Positions 56,889-64,000 of a DNA stretch of 64,000 nt are shown in pieces. The stretch spans positions 1 through 64,000 of the forward strand of contig JAPZUA010000005.1 of the NCBI GenBank assembly GCA_027532905.1, in the 5' to 3' direction. A model generated the notes under the pieces. It was not told where the DNA came from, did no database searches, and saw only the letters and a list, made by a program, of their open reading frames with translations. Numbering within the stretch: the stretch's first letter is position 1; each line of letters opens with the position of its first letter. Origin of the DNA: Magnetospirillum sp. GTDB taxonomy: Bacteria > Pseudomonadota > Alphaproteobacteria > CACIAM-22H2. Position numbers and translations under genes: made by a program.

Positions 56889-58328
56889 TTAGCCCGGCAT
56901 CTCGGCCAGGCCGAATTTCGTTCCGCCTGCCGGCCGCACATGTCCGACGCGGACCAAGGGTCCGATCGCGACGAGTGTTGCGAACAGCAAGGCAATTTCA
57001 ATGTGGTACACGACGCTGTAGCCGACCGCTGGATCGGCGAGGCCCGCACCCAGAGCGCCGGCACTGGCAAGTGCACCAACACCGTCGCCGATGAGCCCGC
57101 CCAAGGCGACCGCCGTTCCCGCTGCGGTGGCCTGCACGGCCCCCCAGGCGCCGAGTGCCAATCCCGTGCGGCCTTCCGATTTGATCGACATGACGGCCGT
57201 TAGCGTGCCGACCGAGAACAGCCCGCCGCCCATCCCGATCGCGAAGACGCCCGCACGGAACATGTCGACAGCGTCGAGCGGCGCAGAGAAAATCACGAGC
57301 GCAAAAGCGACGATGCCGAGCAATGCGCCGTAGGCCGCCAGGCGATACGGGTCAAAGCCGCGCTCGAGCAAGTTTGCGGCCAAGGCGAAAGCCAGCAATG
57401 CGCCGAGTGCCAGCGTGGCGGTGAGTTCCGTGGTCGAACCCACGCTCATCTTCAGCACCTGGCCGCCATAGGGCTCGAGCAGAATATCCTGCATCGCAAA
57501 GGCCGCGGTGCCCAGCCCAACCGCAACCAACAGGCGCAGCGTACGCCCGGCCTTTGCGAGGGCCCGCCATTCTTCGGCAAAGCTCGGCTGCCGCACGTTT
57601 TTGGAGGTAAGGCGCGGATTGCGAACCTCCTGCTTCCACAATGCCACCACGTTCAGCACGATCGTGACGACGGCCGCCCCTTGCACGACCTGCACGAGGC
57701 GCTTGGCGCTGAAATCGGCAAGCAATTCGCCGAAGACGAAGCCGCTGACGACCGAACCCACAAGAAGTGTGACGTACATCAGCGCCACGACGCGCGGGCG
57801 CGAGGATTCGCTGGCCAAGTCGGTCGCAAGCGCCAAGCCCGCCGTCTGAGCCGTGAGCATGCCAGCACCCACGAGCAGGAACGCCAGGGCCGCACCGAGC
57901 TGGCCGACCCAGATCGGCCCTTCGCCGTCGCCCGACAGCACGAGCAGGGCGAACGGCATTATCGCAAGCCCGCCGAACTGCACGAGCGAGCCCATCCAAA
58001 TATAGGGCACGCGCCGCCAACCGATGGCCGAGCGATGCGTATCCGAGCGGAAACCCACGAGTGCGCGCAAAGGGGCGAACAGCAGCGGCAATGCGACCAT
58101 CACGGCCACGAGGCTCGCGGGCACACTCATCTCGACGATCATCACGCGGTTGAGCGTGCCGTTCAGCAGCACAAACGCCATGCCGCCGGTCAGCTGGAAC
58201 AGCGACAGACGCAAGAGGCGACCAAGCGGCAAATCGGCCGTCGCCGCATCGGCGAAGGGCAGGAAGCGCACGATGCGCGGCCCCATGCCGACCATGTATT
58301 TGCGCGTCTTGGCCGAAAGCCAGCTCAT
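56889..58328 (-). CDS. lhaA: LH1 assembly / BCD-family major facilitator LhaA
   Basis: A 479-residue, twelve-helix member of the BCD (bacteriochlorophyll delivery) family related to PucC. LFAPLRALVGFRSDTHRSAI followed by GWRRVPYIWMG is the signature loop. It aids insertion of bacteriochlorophyll into the LH1 antenna. It overlaps bchM by 4 bases upstream and lies 28 bases before puhA, the standard bchM-lhaA-puhA order. Confidence 0.95.
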   Translation of the reverse strand: MSWLSAKTRKYMVGMGPRIVRFLPFADAATADLPLGRLLRLSLFQLTGGMAFVLLNGTLNRVMIVEMSVPASLVAVMVALPLLFAPLRALVGFRSDTHRSAIGWRRVPYIWMGSLVQFGGLAIMPFALLVLSGDGEGPIWVGQLGAALAFLLVGAGMLTAQTAGLALATDLASESSRPRVVALMYVTLLVGSVVSGFVFGELLADFSAKRLVQVVQGAAVVTIVLNVVALWKQEVRNPRLTSKNVRQPSFAEEWRALAKAGRTLRLLVAVGLGTAAFAMQDILLEPYGGQVLKMSVGSTTELTATLALGALLAFALAANLLERGFDPYRLAAYGALLGIVAFALVIFSAPLDAVDMFRAGVFAIGMGGGLFSVGTLTAVMSIKSEGRTGLALGAWGAVQATAAGTAVALGGLIGDGVGALASAGALGAGLADPAVGYSVVYHIEIALLFATLVAIGPLVRVGHVRPAGGTKFGLAEMPG

Positions 58329-59025
58329 GCGCGACGCAGCTCCATCGCTTGCGAGGTGTAGAAGCCGCTGGCCACGCGCTCGCTCGAGGCTTCGCGCCAG
58401 GACGCGAGCGCTTCGTGTTGCGGCAGCATGCGGCGCAGCGAAGCGACCGCGATGGGCTCGATCGCAGGTGCGCGGTCGCTGCGTGGGAACAGGCGGCCCG
58501 CCGCCCAGAACGCCATCAGGAGCGGCGTGCGCGGCGCGAACGTGAACTGAATCGAATGGCGCGTGCGGCCCGCAATGTCGCCGAGCACGCGCGAGACGTC
58601 GCGTTCGTCGTAGTGGATCAACGAGTCCATCGCCACGACATGGTCGAATTCGCCGAGGCTTGCATCCGACATGTCGCCCACACGGAACTCGATCTTGCCG
58701 TGCGCGAAATCGCGCGGTGCGCGTTCGTCGGCAAGGGCAACCAACGTCGGCGACAGATCGATCGCGACCACATGGGCACCGCGACGTGCTGCTTCGACCG
58801 CAAAAGCGCCCGTCCCGCAGCCCGCATCGAGCAGACGCAACCCGCGCATGTCGGCGGGCAGGTTGGCGAGCAGGATGTTGCGCATGCGATCGCGGCCCGC
58901 GCGCACCGTGGCGCGGATGCGCCCGACCGGGGCGGTCGAAGTGAGTTTCGCCCAGGCATCTGCCGCCGTGCGGTCGAAATAGTTTTCGATCTGGCTGCGG
59001 CGATGTGTGTAGGAGGCGCTGGCCA

Positions 59026-59026
<1 letters not shown>
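58325..59026 (-). CDS. bchM: Mg-protoporphyrin O-methyltransferase
   Basis: A 233-residue SAM-dependent methyltransferase that esterifies Mg-protoporphyrin IX. The SAM loop LLDAGCGTGAFAVEAARRGA is at about residues 65-85; the N-terminal YFDRTAADAWAKLTS and the VGDMSDASLGEFDHVVAMDS segment are typical. Its ATG shares one base with the bchL stop (TGATG). It acts after BchH/D/I and before the cyclase AcsF. Confidence 0.95.
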
Positions 59027-63645
<4,619 letters not shown>

Positions 63646-63671
<26 letters not shown>

Positions 63672-64000
63672 CGTACAGCGTCTCCACGGTGATGACGGCC
63701 ACACCCCGTTCGACCGAGAAGCGCTCGGTGTTGCGGCGGGCTTTGCCGCGCACGAAGAACGGTATCTTTTTGAGTTCCTTTTCCGCATCCGCTGCCCAAA
63801 CCGGAACGATCGGTCCTGCAGCAGCGGGTGCAGCAGCAACGACGATCGGCGCGTCTTGTGCAGGCGTCGGCTTTTCGGCGGCGGCGTTGGCGGGGGCATG
63901 CGACTTGCCCGCACCCAGATGCGACGAGCCCGCACCGTCGTGGAATTCGAAATCGCCGCGGAACATCGTCAGCAGATGTTCTTCGAGACCCATCATCAGC
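63646..64000 (-). CDS. bchB: Light-independent protochlorophyllide reductase subunit B, C-terminal fragment (cut by window edge)
   Basis: Only the last 117 or so codons are inside the window. The end reads [20 protein letters not shown] then ERFSVERG and [13 protein letters not shown], the diagnostic C-terminal domain of BchB, preceded by a family-typical [16 protein letters not shown] and an Ala/Pro-rich linker. BchB with BchN binds protochlorophyllide and its [4Fe-4S] NB cluster. The stop lies 26 bases inside bchH. The frame stays open to the right edge, so the truncation is by the window. Confidence 0.93.

Noticed and set aside
63672-63935. N-terminal extension of bchH by 88 codons
   Set aside because: The extra sequence is bchB coding DNA in another frame. 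BchH family proteins start at the [20 protein letters not shown] region, and a suitable RBS precedes that ATG.

Overview
The window is high-GC, densely packed chromosomal DNA from an alphaproteobacterium that makes bacteriochlorophyll. A purple phototroph or aerobic anoxygenic phototroph of Rhodospirillales type fits best. This rests on the puh/bch superoperon at the right end, the C4-type 5-aminolevulinate synthase, the O2-dependent cyclase AcsF, the tRNA-Tyr/tRNA-Gly/tuf order at the left end, and the mix of glyQS, ppdK and many signalling genes. I see no rRNA operon, insertion sequence, prophage or CRISPR array. Most genes in a run are separated by a few bases or overlap by 1 to 4 bases.

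Layout. 1-463: start of tuf with tRNA-Gly(TCC) and tRNA-Tyr(GTA), all on the minus strand. 756-6663: rlmB, a divergent HD-oxygenase/2-oxoglutarate-dioxygenase pair resembling PhnZ/PhnY, a MAPEG protein, a GAF-GGDEF diguanylate cyclase and two transporters. 6683-11900: a PAS_5-like protein, a TPR protein, a double-receiver response regulator and a chemoreceptor ending in PilZ. 11945-20812: a thiolase, pyrC, asnB and five glycosyltransferases in one minus-strand run that probably makes a surface glycan. 20909-28191: ygfZ, ppdK (with a histone-H1-like tail), glyS, glyQ and a small membrane protein. 28363-32022: a blue-light LOV histidine kinase, a single-domain response regulator and a second chemoreceptor with a PilZ-like end. 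32085-35089: cyanide-insensitive-type bd oxidase genes with a GbsR/MarR-type regulator. 35195-40690: Lrp regulator, LysE exporter, N-acyl-D-amino-acid deacylase, dgcN-dgcA (D-glutamate catabolism) and an SMP-30 lactonase. 40817-45313: assimilatory sulfite reductase with DUF2849 and DUF934 partners, a siroheme-synthesis enzyme and a LysR regulator. 45633-49022: an HtrA protease, a glycosyltransferase and very small proteins. 49146-64000: the photosynthesis superoperon, read right to left: bchB (end only), bchH, bchL, bchM, lhaA, puhA, puhB, puhC, acsF, puhE, hemA, dxs, tspO.

How it works together. The photosynthesis run joins the Mg branch of tetrapyrrole synthesis, reaction-centre and LH1 assembly, the H subunit, and the first enzymes for both precursor supplies: hemA for tetrapyrrole, dxs for the isoprenoid tail and carotenoids. 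TspO at its end is a tetrapyrrole-linked regulator in related phototrophs. The LOV kinase, two PilZ-bearing chemoreceptors and the GGDEF enzyme suggest that light, taxis and c-di-GMP signalling are linked.

The observations I rate highest are the LOV-kinase/receiver/chemoreceptor cassette, the basic repeat tail on pyruvate phosphate dikinase, the dgcN-dgcA locus facing an N-acyl-D-amino-acid deacylase, and the PhnZ/PhnY-like pair around a candidate operator. All functions are read from sequence motifs; no database search was run.
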